Shown here one piece after another: positions 24,751 through 35,839 of a stretch of DNA of 64,000 nt. Under the pieces are notes generated by a model. It searched no databases, was not told the origin of the DNA, and saw only the letters and a list, made by a program, of their open reading frames with translations. The position numbers were made by a program, and so were the translations under genes. The stretch comes from Sisyra terminalis (lineage: Eukaryota; Arthropoda; Insecta; Neuroptera; Sisyridae). Each line of letters starts with the position of its first letter. Within the stretch, counting starts at the first letter, position 1. Where the stretch lies: NCBI GenBank assembly GCA_958496175.1, contig OY292277.1:48929050-48993049 (forward strand), in the 5' to 3' direction.

Positions 24751-26582
24751 ATGCCACGAATATTCGCCCACTATTCGGCCTATTTGGCTACTATTTTTAA
24801 TATTCGGTATTCGGTCGAATATCGTTTACTTTTCGGCCGAATACCGAAGACCAAATCATCAAAAAAAAAAGTATTTTACTTAAAAATGTATACACGGAAT
24901 CGGAAAGCAATGTTGTTTTCTTATCATAAAATTAAAACAAAAAATTTCTACACAAGCTTTAATTTCGAAGCATATAATACCGAATTTATTTAACCGAATT
25001 TATTTTGGGAATTTATTTAACCATTTCAGTATAGAGCTTAGAATAAAGAATATTTTTAATCTTTTGTGAGGTAACTAGTCACGCTAATCTGAAAATGTCT
25101 TTAGATACGACTTTGAAAATACTTATAAACCGATAAATGGCAATTGAATGTCGATAGGTTCAATAATGACAATACTATTTGATCCTCTTAATATTTATCT
25201 ATCTATTATTATAAAGAGGAAAGATTTGATTGTTTGTTTGCTTTGAATAGGCTCCGAAACCACTTGACCGATTTGAAAAATTCTTTCACTGTTGGGAAGC
25301 TACACTATTTCCGGTGAACATAGGCTATATTAAATTTTCAAAAAAGGTAGGAATCTATACTTAAACTCCAATAATGTAACCCAAGGTTTGAAAAAATTAC
25401 CAAAAAAAAATTGTTTTATCGCGTGCGCTGCGAAAACTATTGGTTATAGAACAAAATAATGTAGTACGATTTTGCAGAACATATCATTATCTACAAAAAA
25501 TAGAACGACAGCATATGTCTAATTATTATAGTTATGTCACAATTAGTGTTATTTCATTTTAAAAAATATATATAACCACCGTTATAAAAGCTCTTTTATT
25601 TATACTTTGGGATTAATTCTTAGCAAAATAATTGACTTCATATTTAAGTTTGTTTCAATACCATTATATAACTTTTTGAGTTATTCAATTTGAACATTCC
25701 ATTCTAAAGATTTTACAAGTTTAAAAATGTAAGTTATTTGAAAAATGTCGCATGGTCACAACATTTAACTTATAATTAAGACCTTCTTTATTGAACTTGG
25801 CGATATTTTTTATTTCTGTACAGATGCTGATTGATTTACAGATTATTTGGTCTACGGTAGGTATACCTACCGTAGTTATACGCAAAAGACATACTCTTTT
25901 TAGATATTTATAAATATTTTTTGAAAATTAATTGATGATTACATACAATTATTTTATTCTAAGCAACAGTTTATGAAATGTGTCTTTTTAAAGTCGACAA
26001 AAAAGTGTTTTTAAGTATGACTATGTTTTTCGTAAAAGAAATAAGAAAAATAAAAATTTTCATATACCACTACAAATGGCAAATTTGAAAAGAAAACATT
26101 ATCTACACCTACGTTATGCAGACGAAGTTGCGGGGATCAGCTAGTTTTAATCATAAATTTCTACACTTATTACAATATAAAAATCAATCTGTGATAAGTT
26201 GGGATGGGTAAAAATTAAAAATCAAATTAATATTCGAAAACTATTCGGTGTTTGACTATTCACACCGAACAGTAAATTAGGAAAAAATGCATAATATTAC
26301 TCAGAAAGGCTTTTATTTCACCAATAGCTTTTAACTTATAAATTTATTTTACCATATCATATTAATACTTAAAATATATCAGTGGTAAATTATGATGAAT
26401 GAAAACAATTTTTTCAGTGTTTGTTGATAGCAAACAATTTCGCTTTTCCTCATAAATTATAAAGTAGGATTTAAACTTTAAACCTTACTCGCTAATGGTA
26501 CTAAGTGTCGCCGAATATTCGGCACTTCGGTCAAGAGACTCGCCGAATATTCGGTATTCGGCCAAATTACTATTCATGGCAT
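24751..26582. mobile_element. TTCGG-rich DNA element split by a Helitron
   Basis: Ends ATGCCACGAATATTCG (left) and ATGCCATGAATAGTAA (right, reverse complement) are inverted. The next ~90 bases at each side are dense in TATTCGGT / TTCGGCCGAATA words facing both ways. Such repeated subterminal words are typical transposase binding sites of hAT-like elements, so I infer a non-autonomous DNA transposon. No clear target duplication is visible. A complete 947 bp Helitron is nested at 25198-26144. The 110-residue frame at 24661-24993 spans the left end and is composition-driven. Confidence 0.5.
25198..26144 (+). mobile_element. Non-autonomous Helitron, copy 3, 947 bp
   Basis: It starts TCTATCTATTATTATAAAGA just after an A. 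It ends with the hairpin region GCAGACGAAGTTGC and GGGGATCAGCTAG just before a T. The A/T insertion point, the TC start and the CTAG end fit a Helitron. The 43943-44889 copy has the same length and close similarity throughout, including GGTAGGTATACCTACC. No Rep or helicase domain, so it depends on an autonomous relative. It is nested in the TTCGG-rich element. Confidence 0.85.
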
Positions 26583-26589
26583 TTTTAAA

Positions 26590-27800
26590 ATATACTTAGG
26601 AGTTGTAAGCCATCAAGTTTTTTATTTAAATTTTTCAATATTTGAATTTAGCTGAACTATATTAAATTATTAGGATTACTTAAGATGACTTAGAACTATT
26701 CATCAGGTATTGTTTATTGTATCAATTGTAAAAAAAATCATAAAATTTTTGGGCTTTATATATTTCATATTCTTCCAAAATAAATGTTCATAAATGATCC
26801 TTTCTTGCAAATATGTAGCGTTTTAAAATTTGTTTCGTAAATTTATGCATTCATGACTTTCATAGTAAATATGTTTCGTAAAAGGGTAAAGCAGGGTTTG
26901 TATGAAGTACTGCAAGAAAATTGAAGTACTTTTAATTTTTGTTATGGCTTTTGTCAGTATGAGTTCCACACGTTAAGTGCGAAAACCAGTTTACTCGTTA
27001 GCTATCGTGGAATGCAAATTATCGTACTTTCAACTCATGATATGAAATATCATAGTAAAAGCTTGAAGTCCAAAATGTGAACGAGAGATTGGTAGGTATA
27101 AATATGTCATTCAGGAATTAGGAACCAGTTTGAGGTATTTATTATTTGTTGTCAAATACTTCGAAATCCATAAATAGCCCTGTCTTTTCTACACATTTTG
27201 GCCTTTAAGCTTTTACTATATTATTTCATACTATCAGATGAGAGCAATTTCACACCAACTTGGAATTCATTCGATTTCGATCACAATATTGATCATTATG
27301 GAACAAAGGTTAATAATTTGAACGTTAATTTCTGCCAACCTGCATTTTTTTGAACAATTCAAGAACAGGTTTATCGATTTCGATAATGTTTTTTTCAGGT
27401 AGATCTTAGTGATTTACCACAAAAATTAAGCTGAAATTTTTCCCATAAACATGTGGCGCCTTTTATTAAAAGCTCTGCAAAGCTCGATCAACTCGATTAA
27501 AAGTTGTTTAACTAACTTTTGTAAAGTTCAGTCTTCCAGAAGACCACAAATGTTTCGAAAATAGAAAAAGACGTAAGTAAACTAAATATGATCGAAAGAT
27601 AAATATAAAGGATTTAAAATTAAAACTTTTTTCAGGGATTACTTCTTTTCTAAAGGAGTTTAATAAGAAATTATCAAAGCATTGATGAAAAATATACGAC
27701 AATGGATGTTTAGAATTCTGTTCTTTCTTTGTTCATTAAAATTTTTGGAAACCTATTCCTTGAGCACATAAATAATAGAGTCAAAGCTTTTCATAGGAAA
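26590..27800. other. AT-rich stretch, no gene seen
   Basis: Nothing recognisable apart from the dispersed phrase at 27365-27410 also present at 25-70. Confidence 0.4.
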
Positions 27801-27984
27801 CGCGAATGAAGTTTATAATCAAAATAAGATTTTTTCACTGGCTTTGAACAGTTATACTGTGTATACAATATATAGAATATATTGCGGTCCAATTTATGTA
27901 GTATAATTTAATATAATAATATATGAAAAATACCATAAACATAAATTTAAACAGAAGTTCAAAGAAAAATATTCGTGACGTATT

Positions 27985-28029
27985 GCCCTGATACGTATTT
28001 CGATTGCCGAGCAATCTTCCTCAGTGGTC
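27985..28029 (-). ncRNA. Hammerhead-ribozyme-like motif, weakened
   Basis: On the minus strand: CTGAGGA core, a GATTGC/GCAATC stem II, GAAA, the ATACGTAT stem III segment and C at the cleavage position. The first stem I pair is A with A, so this copy is less likely to be active than the others. An extra A sits between CTGANGA and stem II. Confidence 0.4.
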
Positions 28030-28243
28030 ATCAAGTAGTTTGGATCACTCCGTAACTGTTTTGTTATGATTCACAAAATAATCATGGATTGACCTCAATT
28101 TATAAATTATGCCTTTCTCTTTTTGCGATGTGGTTATGGAGTGAGGGGGGGGGGGGGTGTTCCAAATTTCTTTACTTTCACCGAATCTTTCGTAAGCAAC
28201 CCGAAAAGTACCAAATTTTGAATTGATCCATTTTGACTATTTG

Positions 28244-28290
28244 ATGACCACTGAGGAAGATTGCTTACCAATCGAAATACGTATCTGGGC
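28244..28290 (+). ncRNA. Hammerhead-ribozyme-like motif
   Basis: Plus strand: stem I CCA before CTGAGGA (28251-28257), stem II GATTG/CAATC, then GAAA, ATACGTAT as a very short stem III, C as cleavage residue, and TGG closing stem I. CUGANGA and GAAA are the invariant hammerhead core. The short stem III is known from retroelement hammerheads that may act as dimers. One extra A after CTGAGGA is non-canonical. Confidence 0.5.
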
Positions 28291-28431
28291 AATACGTCAC
28301 GAATATTTTTGTTTAAACTTCTGTTCAAATGTATGTTTATGGTATGATTTTTATATATTATTATATTAAATTATACTACATAAATTGGACCGCAATATAT
28401 TCTATATATTGTATACACAGTGAATGAAGTT

Positions 28432-30070
28432 GAGTCTTATGAAAGACTTCAGAAGAATCCACCTAGCATAATACAGTATTTACTGATTTAATGGTTGATT
28501 ATTAAGAGGCAAATTTTATTCTTTGATCTAAAAGTAATAGTAGGCAATTCGTTATAAAATTAATGGAGGAAACTGAAATGCAAAAATGAGCATCTATATT
28601 GAACAATAGAAAAATATAACAAATAAATACGATAAAAATAACATCGTAAATCAGTTCTGCATTGTTAAATTTTGATTATTTGCTAGAAATCAATTAAAAT
28701 GTTTAAATATTTCATCACAATCTTTTATAAATATTTAAAAACTGCCTTTTTGTTTACTTTAAAAATACAGAGCCGATCTTTTAGATTTGGAAATCATTTA
28801 TTGAAAAAACGTTAATTTTAAAATTAAAATTAATTACTGTCAATATTTAACATTTCTATGTCGGCGATTCAAAGTTTATTTTTTTAATATAACAATAACG
28901 GAAATCATCTTTGGATATAATTGACCTAAATATGAAATTTGATTCAGTTGCTACATTCATTTTTCGTGGAATTCTTTCACCTTGTGTTTATTAACAAAAT
29001 TCTTTAATTTAAAATGAAAAGCAACTTCGTTCAGATGGCAATTTTTTTTTTTTTGAAAATTCCAAGAATTTTCACCGAATAAAACCTTTCGTTATCACCG
29101 AGAATGTATAATATATTTTTCTACACGTTTTTCTCCAACTGTTGGGCAATAATTTGGTGCGAATTCAAGTTCAAATGACGATTATTTCAGTTGTAGTTTT
29201 CAACAACGGAAAAAATTCAATAAAACTGTCACAATTTCAAACGTTGGCACGAAAGTATGACGTTGAAATTATTTTAAACATTGGTGAAATACGTAGTCCA
29301 TGACGTTTCGATATCATTAACCTGTCGGACGAAAAAAAACTTTCGTTTCGAAAATACACACGCAAAAAAATGAAACTCTGCCAAATTGTATAATTTATTT
29401 TTTCAAATCACACTTCAAAAAGATTCCTGTTTTATTATTTCTCATCCGTTTCCAAATTGTCAAATTCGGTTCGAATAATTATTTCTACTGAAAATAATTG
29501 CACCTAATAAAAGTAATCGGAGAGTAACTCTTAGCAGTGCTTATGTTAATTGATTGTATAACTTTCCCGCCGATGCAATTTGAAAAAAAGCAGAGCTTTT
29601 AATTGTTAAACAACGAAAGCTGGAAGCTGGAAGTTGATGTCATTAATTGCTGAATTTAAATAACAATTATTATGCTAATAGGCTACTATGGTACATTGAT
29701 AAGGTACTGTAATGGATTCGAGATACAAAACGTGATTTGAATAGGCAAATATGCCGGAACTTCCGCGGTTTTACGTGCAACTATAATGAAAGCATGCATT
29801 TTAATATTTAATTAGCATTTACAGGCCACCAGCAGGGTGTATTTTTGTGGTTTTCAAACAGTAACCATCGTCAAAAGGAATATGTTACAATATTTATTTT
29901 GTGCATTTAACTACAACGAAACGAAACAACCAAAATCGAATAGTTACCTAATTGTAACATTTAATTTGTGTGTTGTCTAATTAGATTTACATTTTCATTG
30001 AAATTTTGAATGCCTTCTGTAAGTATTAGTTTTTTTACTTCGCATTTTCTACATGTCAATAAGCACAGGT
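28432..30070. other. AT-rich stretch, no gene seen
   Basis: No recognised frames, terminal repeats or RNA genes. 29150-29600 is slightly less AT-rich but holds only short broken frames. Confidence 0.4.
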
Positions 30071-30074
30071 ACTT

Positions 30075-31468
30075 ATAGTCTAGGATCCCACTGCAGAAAA
30101 GTGTAGTGATCGATTTTATGCTAAAAACCTAATTTTTACGCATATTTATCATCAGGAGAATAAGTATCTACTAGGTTGCCTATCAAAATTTGGCCGCTAG
30201 TATTTTTAATTAAATTATTTTAACTGATTTGTTCGTTAAAATTTAATTGATTTGTTTTTAAAATAAAATATCGTCCACTTCCCGGCAATATATATAAAGA
30301 CTTTGAAAAGTCAGGGTTGCCGTTGCGCACTTGACCGCACCTCTGCGCAGCCAGGTGTAAACAGGTATGATTTTGGACCCTTTTTACGTTCATAACGTGC
30401 ATTTATGATTTATATATCAAATTAAAGCTAATTTTTTTCTCATTATTTTAATATACGGTCGCCTAATTAAATCTGGCCGCAAATAAGGGTTGCTGGCTGC
30501 AATAAAATAAATAACTTCGCTTCAGATTGTATTAAAAAAAGTTTTAAGAGTACCACCGGAGACAAAAAATCAATATTTTAAATGGAATTAGATATTTTTG
30601 GACGTCTGTTGGTAATTGCTATTAATCAAAAAGTTGACATTGGTAACTGTCTGTCATTCCCTCTAGCACCTCTACCTTCTGCACTATTCCACTGCTCAGG
30701 CGACATGATCAAGACGGGCAAGTCAACTCTAAGTAAACAATTGACAGCCAAGATTGCACCAGCTAATCGTGGAACACCATAAGTCGACATAGAAATCATT
30801 GATGGTTTCTATTATTTATGTCAAATTGGGTCTACTTTGCCACAAAAATTTGGAAAAGTAGCAGAATCAATATTGATAAAATTTTGTTCAAAAAATACTC
30901 CGGAAGTACTTGAGTGGTTGAGAACACTAGCATCCGACGCATGCGCAATGGCTTTAAAACGTCGTACAGCTGCCAATCGCTATCCTCGTCTGACTGGTTA
31001 AATCTAGCTCTCTTTCACTCAATTTTTAATATTTCCCATCTTTAGCAGCCAGCAACCTTTATTTGCGGCCAGATTTATTTAGGCAATCGTATATCATAAT
31101 AATGAGAAAAAAATAGCATTAATTTGATATATAAATCATAAATGCACGTTATGAACGTAAAAAGGGCCCAAAATCATACCTGTTTACACCTGGCTGTGCA
31201 GAGGTGCGGTCAAGTGCGCACCGGCAACCCTGACTTTTTAAAGTCTTTATATATATGGACGTAAAGTGGACGATATTTTATTTTAAAAACAAATCAATTA
31301 AATTTTTACGAACAAATCAGTTAAAATAATTTAATTAAAAATACTAGCGGCCAAATTTTGATAGGCAACCTAGTAGATACTTATTCTCCAGATGATAAAT
31401 ATGCGTAAAATTAGGTTTTTAGCATAAAATCGATCACTACACTTTTCTGCAGTGGGATCCTAGACTAT
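30075..31468. mobile_element. Foldback element carrying a coding fragment
   Basis: Arms of about 440-480 bases (30075-30555 and about 31030-31468) are inverted copies. They start TAGTCTAGGATCCCACTGCA and include TTGGCCGCTAG-type and GTGCGCA-rich segments. The central ~470 bases are single-copy and hold the frame at 30582-31001. Some T/A-rich flanking (TTAT left, TATTA right) could hide a short target duplication but none is certain. DNA transposons with long inverted ends are known to pick up gene pieces in this way. Confidence 0.75.
30582..31001 (+). pseudogene. Captured protein fragment, one in-frame stop
   Basis: The frame starts MELDIFGRLLVIAINQK and continues with 'DIGNCLSFPLAPLPSALFH', 'GDMIKTGKSTL' and, after a TAA at 30780, 'VDIEIIDGFYYLCQIGSTLP' to a second stop at 30999-31001 (139 codons in one frame). 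The pattern of '(V/L)LSFPLAPLP...G.M.KT.KS' followed by 'IIDG' and 'LP..FGK' recalls a family of uncharacterised animal proteins that I have seen near transposons. I cannot name it. Codon use and GC content exceed those of the flanks, so this was probably coding until recently. Confidence 0.5.
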
Positions 31469-31469
31469 T

Positions 31470-32254
31470 ATTATTTTTAGAATTGGATCTATGAAAAAGG
31501 ATTGCATCGCATTGTAGTGAAATAAAAGAGGCAATGATTTATGTGTATCAGTGGACAGATTCAGGTCAAAATTAATGCCGCATTTTTATTCGGTGGTTTG
31601 CTTGAAAATAACTTTCGTTTGCGTTTTCTACGTGGATGTTGATTAGAGTAATGCGATGTATAAATAAACAATAATTCTTGGCGATCGAGTGTACAATAAG
31701 AAAATTAAAAAAGCTGCGCTTGGACGGCTCGGATCGCTGTATTAATCAAATACGTGCACGATGGCGAAACGAAAATGAAACGAAATCGCCATGCCGACCC
31801 GATTACCTGTATCCAAAGGAAAATGATGCTCAAATGAAAGACAAATGGTTTGCCTCATTTTTGATGATGTTGCGGCTATTTTTAAATTTCGAACTTTTCG
31901 AGCACAAGTGGCCATTTTAATTCTGATCCAATTTGTGATAAAAATCATAGCTGGATGATTCAGGGATTTTTTCTTTCAGAAATGGATCATTATCAGATAC
32001 CTACTTGTTGACAAGTTTCCTAGAAAATCTTGAATCATTTTCCTATAAATTAGTCAAAACAAAATTGATAAAAATCTTTAAAATATCTCATGTAACATTT
32101 TAAGAAAATGTATGCATTTATTGATTATAGATCATATACACATTTTTTAAGTCGATAGTAGGCATTAGCATTGTTAACTAAAATCCAACCTTTAGTTCTG
32201 CAAAACTCATATTTTGGTGGAAAAGAATTTTTAATTTTAATAAGGAAATGAGCA
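31470..32254. other. Intergenic stretch with a GC-richer patch
   Basis: 31670-31930 is richer in G and C and holds overlapping frames on both strands, 31678-31920 plus (80 residues, MAIECTIRKLKKLRLDGSD...) and 31742-31948 minus. Neither shows a domain. It could be an exon of an unrecognised gene or a conserved non-coding block. Confidence 0.3.
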
Positions 32255-32262
32255 GTGGCGTA

Positions 32263-33722
32263 GCTAGGTAACCAAGGGTCCTGGGGCAAATTAAAAAATG
32301 GGGCCCCACTGCTATGTAAACTGATTAGGTTTTATCAAATTAAAATATGAAATATACAAATACTTTAAAAATGCTAAGCTACTTAAGAGGCGAAGCAAGT
32401 CTAAAATTTTGATGAAACCGAAATTTTTTTTTTGTCTTAAAAGGTACTTTAGGGTCTTAAAAATAACATACCAAAGGATGGATGCCGGCAAAAATGTCTA
32501 AATGCCCAAACTTTCGCAGATTAAAGGTATATACGCATTTAATATGATTTTATAGTACTTAAAACTTTAAACGCGTTTTTCTCGAAATCACTTTTTTTGA
32601 ACTGGCCGAAGACATAACTCGAGCAAATCTTCACCGATCTATACGAAATTTTCACAGTACATTCGAAATACCTTTCTCCGGAGACGTACGTACGATTTTT
32701 TTTTTTATATTGCATAGTTTTTTTTTAATCAACAATTTTGTCGTTTTTTTAAAGTGAAAATTTTAATGTTTTGTTCAAACGTGCACCATTTCGCGAAAAA
32801 AACAAAATATCGAAAAAATCCTACGTACGTCTCTTGCTGTTGTTATATAGAAACTAAAAATTTTCAGGATTTTGTTCCAGGAATCAAAATTAAGGAGGTT
32901 ACATCTTCGGCCATGGACCCATCTAAAAAATGAGGCGCCTCCGAAGAAATTCTGGACAGCCGCCATTTTGAATTTAATTGACACGAAAAAATTTATATTT
33001 GTACATTAAAATCTAAATTATAAAACCTCTTTCACAGATTTTCGATTGATCTTTTTGTTGAGTTACAAAAAGTTCATAAATTATGTCCATTTTTTCACGG
33101 TCTAGACCAGTTTCCCCCCTTAAGCTCTTTTTTGTGCACTGCTGCACTAATAAAAATTTTAAACAGTAAAAACATAAATTACTTTTAATACTTGGTGTAG
33201 GTTTGGCTAATAAAACTAAATAGAGAATACTCAAGAGTTTATTACATAAAGGTCGGACCTACCAACTGACTAAATAACAATTATATTAACAATTTTTTCC
33301 TAGCTTTAGTTTTCGCAAAAGTATCAATGATTTCGTTTAAATCCAGGCTTGATGCGGTTTTGTTTTCAATTGCTATTAGCGATAAATGCCGGAGTCAAGT
33401 TTGGCCCATATTATTTCTTAAACAATTTTTTATTATTTTTAATTTGCTAAATGACCTTTCAGCTGCTGCAAAAGTGACAGGAATTGTAAAGAATAATAAC
33501 ATTGCTGTAAATACTTCCGTTAGGTCGCATTCTAGCACTCCATATTTGCTCATTATTTCCTCATATTGCTCCATATTTGCTCATATTCATAATTGGTGAA
33601 CTTCCAACTGAATTTTTCAAAAGTTCAGTTCGATCGAGATTTCTGGTAAGGATTCGAGGGCCCCCTGAGCTTGAGGGCTCCGGGGCACTGCCCTGCCTAG
33701 CCCCTAGGTAACTGCGCCACTG
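32263..33722 (-). mobile_element. hAT element of the CAGTGGCGTAGC family, copy 1, with TTAA insertion
   Basis: It starts CAGTGGCGTAGCTAGG (32263) and ends in the complement of CAGTGGCGCAGTTACC (33722). Near-matching 8 bp repeats GAAATGAG (32255-32262) and CAAATGAG (33723-33730) flank it. It resembles copies 2 and 3 (about 0.7 kb) except for an extra 723 bases at 32397-33119. On the minus strand it keeps a hAT C-terminal dimerisation domain reading ('AAAERSFSKLKIIKN' region, about 33480-33420) interrupted by a stop in 'QT*LRHLSL'. It also has small local duplications of 'gctcatatt'. The catalytic domain is absent. Confidence 0.85.
32397..33119. mobile_element. TTAA-targeted insertion inside hAT copy 1
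   Basis: The flanks read acTTAA|GAGGCGAAGC at the left and CCCCCC|TTAAgctc at the right. Copies 2 and 3 of the hAT have a single TTAAG at this point, so this is an insertion with a TTAA duplication, as made by piggyBac-like transposons. The ends are only loosely inverted (13 of 20). The inside has imperfect inverted parts (CTTCGGCCATGG and TGGCCGAAGACAT; TACGTACGTC and GACGTACGTA). No transposase frame. Confidence 0.7.
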
Positions 33723-33766
33723 CAAATGAGAGTCCTAAAACGTTGTGTACGACTATAGGTGTTCAA

Positions 33767-34489
33767 TAGGGTGGTCCTTAATAGGGGTGTTTTTGAATTT
33801 CTTTGCTCCCAGGGGCTCAAATGCTTCCAACTTGATAAAATAGAAATCCTTGAAAATTTGAGTTCTTAATATTAAGTTTAAGATAGTCCGCTTTCCAGCT
33901 TAAGTTTCTTATAGAAATAACGTAGGAAAAATTTAATTTTTTCTTTAGAATTCCATAACTTAGCGACAAATAAATTGAAAGTAACTAATCGCGTCATGTT
34001 AATTGTAAATTTAATGCTCTACAAAAAAGAACTCTTATGATTTTTCGCTAAATCTATTGGCTTAATCATAAATACAAATTTTGCATACGAAATTTGGTAT
34101 ATTTCGTAAAAATAAGTATTTATTTAATCATTATAGTTGATAATATTAATAATTGTATAATAATTAAACTTTGAGTTCGAATAACTCTTAAGCCAATAGA
34201 TTTAGCGAAAAAACATAAGAACTCTTTTTTGTAGATCCTTAAAATTACAATAAACATGACGCGATTAGTTACTTTCAATTTTTCTGTCGCTGAGTTATGA
34301 ATTTATAAAGAACAAATTTAATTGTTCCCACTTTATTTCCATAAGAAACTGAGGTTGGAAAGCGGACTATCTTAAAGTTAATATTAAGAGCTCAAATTTT
34401 CAGGGATTTTTTTTATCAATTTGAAAGCATTTGAGCCTCTGGGAGCAAGGAAATTAAAAAACATCCCTTTTAAGGACCACCCTAGTGTT
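33767..34489. mobile_element. Long-hairpin element with TAGGGTGGTCC ends
   Basis: Arms of ~350 bases are inverted around a centre near 34128. The ends are TAGGGTGGTCCTTAATAGGG and TAGGGTGGTCCTTAAAAGGG (right end as reverse complement), with TA at both borders, as in Tc1/mariner insertions. Landmarks are TTTGAGTTCTTAATATTAAG at 33857 and TCTACAAAAAAG at 34018. Arms are shorter than in the other families, so only one TCTAC landmark is present per arm. No coding capacity. Confidence 0.8.
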
Positions 34490-34924
34490 CAATGATGACA
34501 CAGTATATATACTGTAACCAATATATAAACAAATCACTGAACGATTTTCATAGGATAGAGGTTTGAAGCAAGATCCAGTAAATAATTTTCTAAAGATTTA
34601 AAAATTATAGACTTGGTTGGAAAATGAGGAAAAGTATGTTTTTTTTTTTAATTTAGTGTCATTATGTATGGACCTATACTTAGTTTTTGGGGAAAACTTT
34701 ATTTCCACAATCAATCAAAGTATATCTGCAATTTGGAGGAAGTACAGGTAATAATTTTTCGATAATTCAAATATGTTTGGATGAAAATTTTTGGAAGGAA
34801 TAACTCTTTATTCTTTCCTATAGTTTGGAAATATTTTCTCAAATTGCAGTGTCCTGTTGATAGGCCTACCAGCGTTTTGATGTCCTATTAGATTTTCCTT
34901 ATAAGATTTTATTAGATGTCCTTA

Positions 34925-35835
34925 TTAAGGCGTCCGACAGGGTTGTATTCTCTCACCCTTGCATTTTAAAGTATAGTGAGATAATAATGAGATTCACATT
35001 GGAGGAGTGGAATGGTGGAATCAAAATTGGCGGGAAGCGATTCTCCAATCTTAGCTTCGCAGACGATTACACCCTAATTCCGAACAATGAGAAGCGGATG
35101 TTGGAACTCATTCGAAGGATTGAAGTCGTGAGCCAAGATTTTGGTTTAAAAATTAACACCAATAAGACCAAAATAATGATCGTTGACCGTGCTACCAAAC
35201 ATCAAAATCAGCCGGAAAGAAGAGACCCCTTCTTGGTTGTGGATAGCTTTGTTTATCTGGGATCAATGATACATAAATCCGGATCATGTGAGCACAAAAT
35301 TAGACGACGCATTGAAATCGCTAGATCTGCCGTAACATTACTGTCCAAAATATGGAAGGACTGCAACATATTAAAAGCTTCTAAATTCAGATTGGTTGGT
35401 ACACTGATTTTTCCTATCTTCTCCTACGCTTCGGAAACGTAGAATATCCGTGCAGCTGATCGGCGACGAATTGATGCCTTCGAAATGTGGGTCTGGAGGA
35501 GAATGCTACGGATCCCATGGACGGCTAAAAGAACTAATTTTTTTGTCTTGAACGAAGTTAAGCCAGTCTAAAGACTCTTTTCACTGACGTATGGACGAAT
35601 CCTCAGGTTTTTCGGACATATCGCGCGCCACGAGACCATGGAAAAGCTAATGGTACCAAGGACGACCTGAAGGGAAAAGAAAACGAGGGCGATCGCCAAC
35701 CCGTTGGACGGAAGTGGTGGAAAAGCTCAATGATTCGAGTTTCGCGTCCGCAACGCGACAGACAAAAGGGCGTAATCGCTGGAGAAGGACCATCCAACAG
35801 GTTCTGAGAAACCTGGAACTCCCCATGTGACAGCC
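34925..35835 (+). pseudogene. Non-LTR retrotransposon reverse transcriptase, RTE-like, 3' part
   Basis: Begins with a 'GVRQGCILSP' motif (34929-34958). After a frameshift there is an open frame at 34987-35442 holding 'GGIKIGGKRFSNLSFADDYT' with the catalytic FADD box, 'LKINTNKTKIM' and 'FVYLGSMIHKSG'. After a stop the same protein continues as 'RRRIDAFEMWVWRRMLRIPW' and 'RILRFFGHIAR'. This order (palm motifs, then the conserved C-terminal EMWVWRRML and FGHIAR blocks) is that of RTE/BovB-type elements common in insects. The 5' end with endonuclease is missing, so it is a 5'-truncated dead copy. Base composition is GC-richer than the surroundings. Confidence 0.85.
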
Positions 35836-35839
35836 ATTT

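Larger units (their letters stand above)
27814..28421. mobile_element. Penelope-type inverted pair, copy 1
   Basis: Two ~190 bp arms in inverted orientation (27850-28045 and 28235-28421) share GTATACAATATATAGAATAT, ATTGCGGTCCAATTTATG and a hammerhead-like block. The direct repeat GAATGAAGTT lies at 27804-27813 and 28422-28431, a likely target duplication. GAATGAAGTT also occurs 15 bases left of copy 2, however, so this is not certain. A G tract of 13 bases lies near 28145. Penelope-like elements have such inverted or tandem terminal repeats with hammerheads. No coding part remains. Confidence 0.6.

Noticed and set aside
24661..24993. A 110-residue frame as a nuclear or basic protein
   Set aside because: Its lysine and phenylalanine content follows base composition, and it overlaps the TTCGG-rich transposon end.
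33327..33599. A 90-residue plus-strand frame
   Set aside because: It is antisense to the hAT dimerisation-domain remnant of hAT copy 1.
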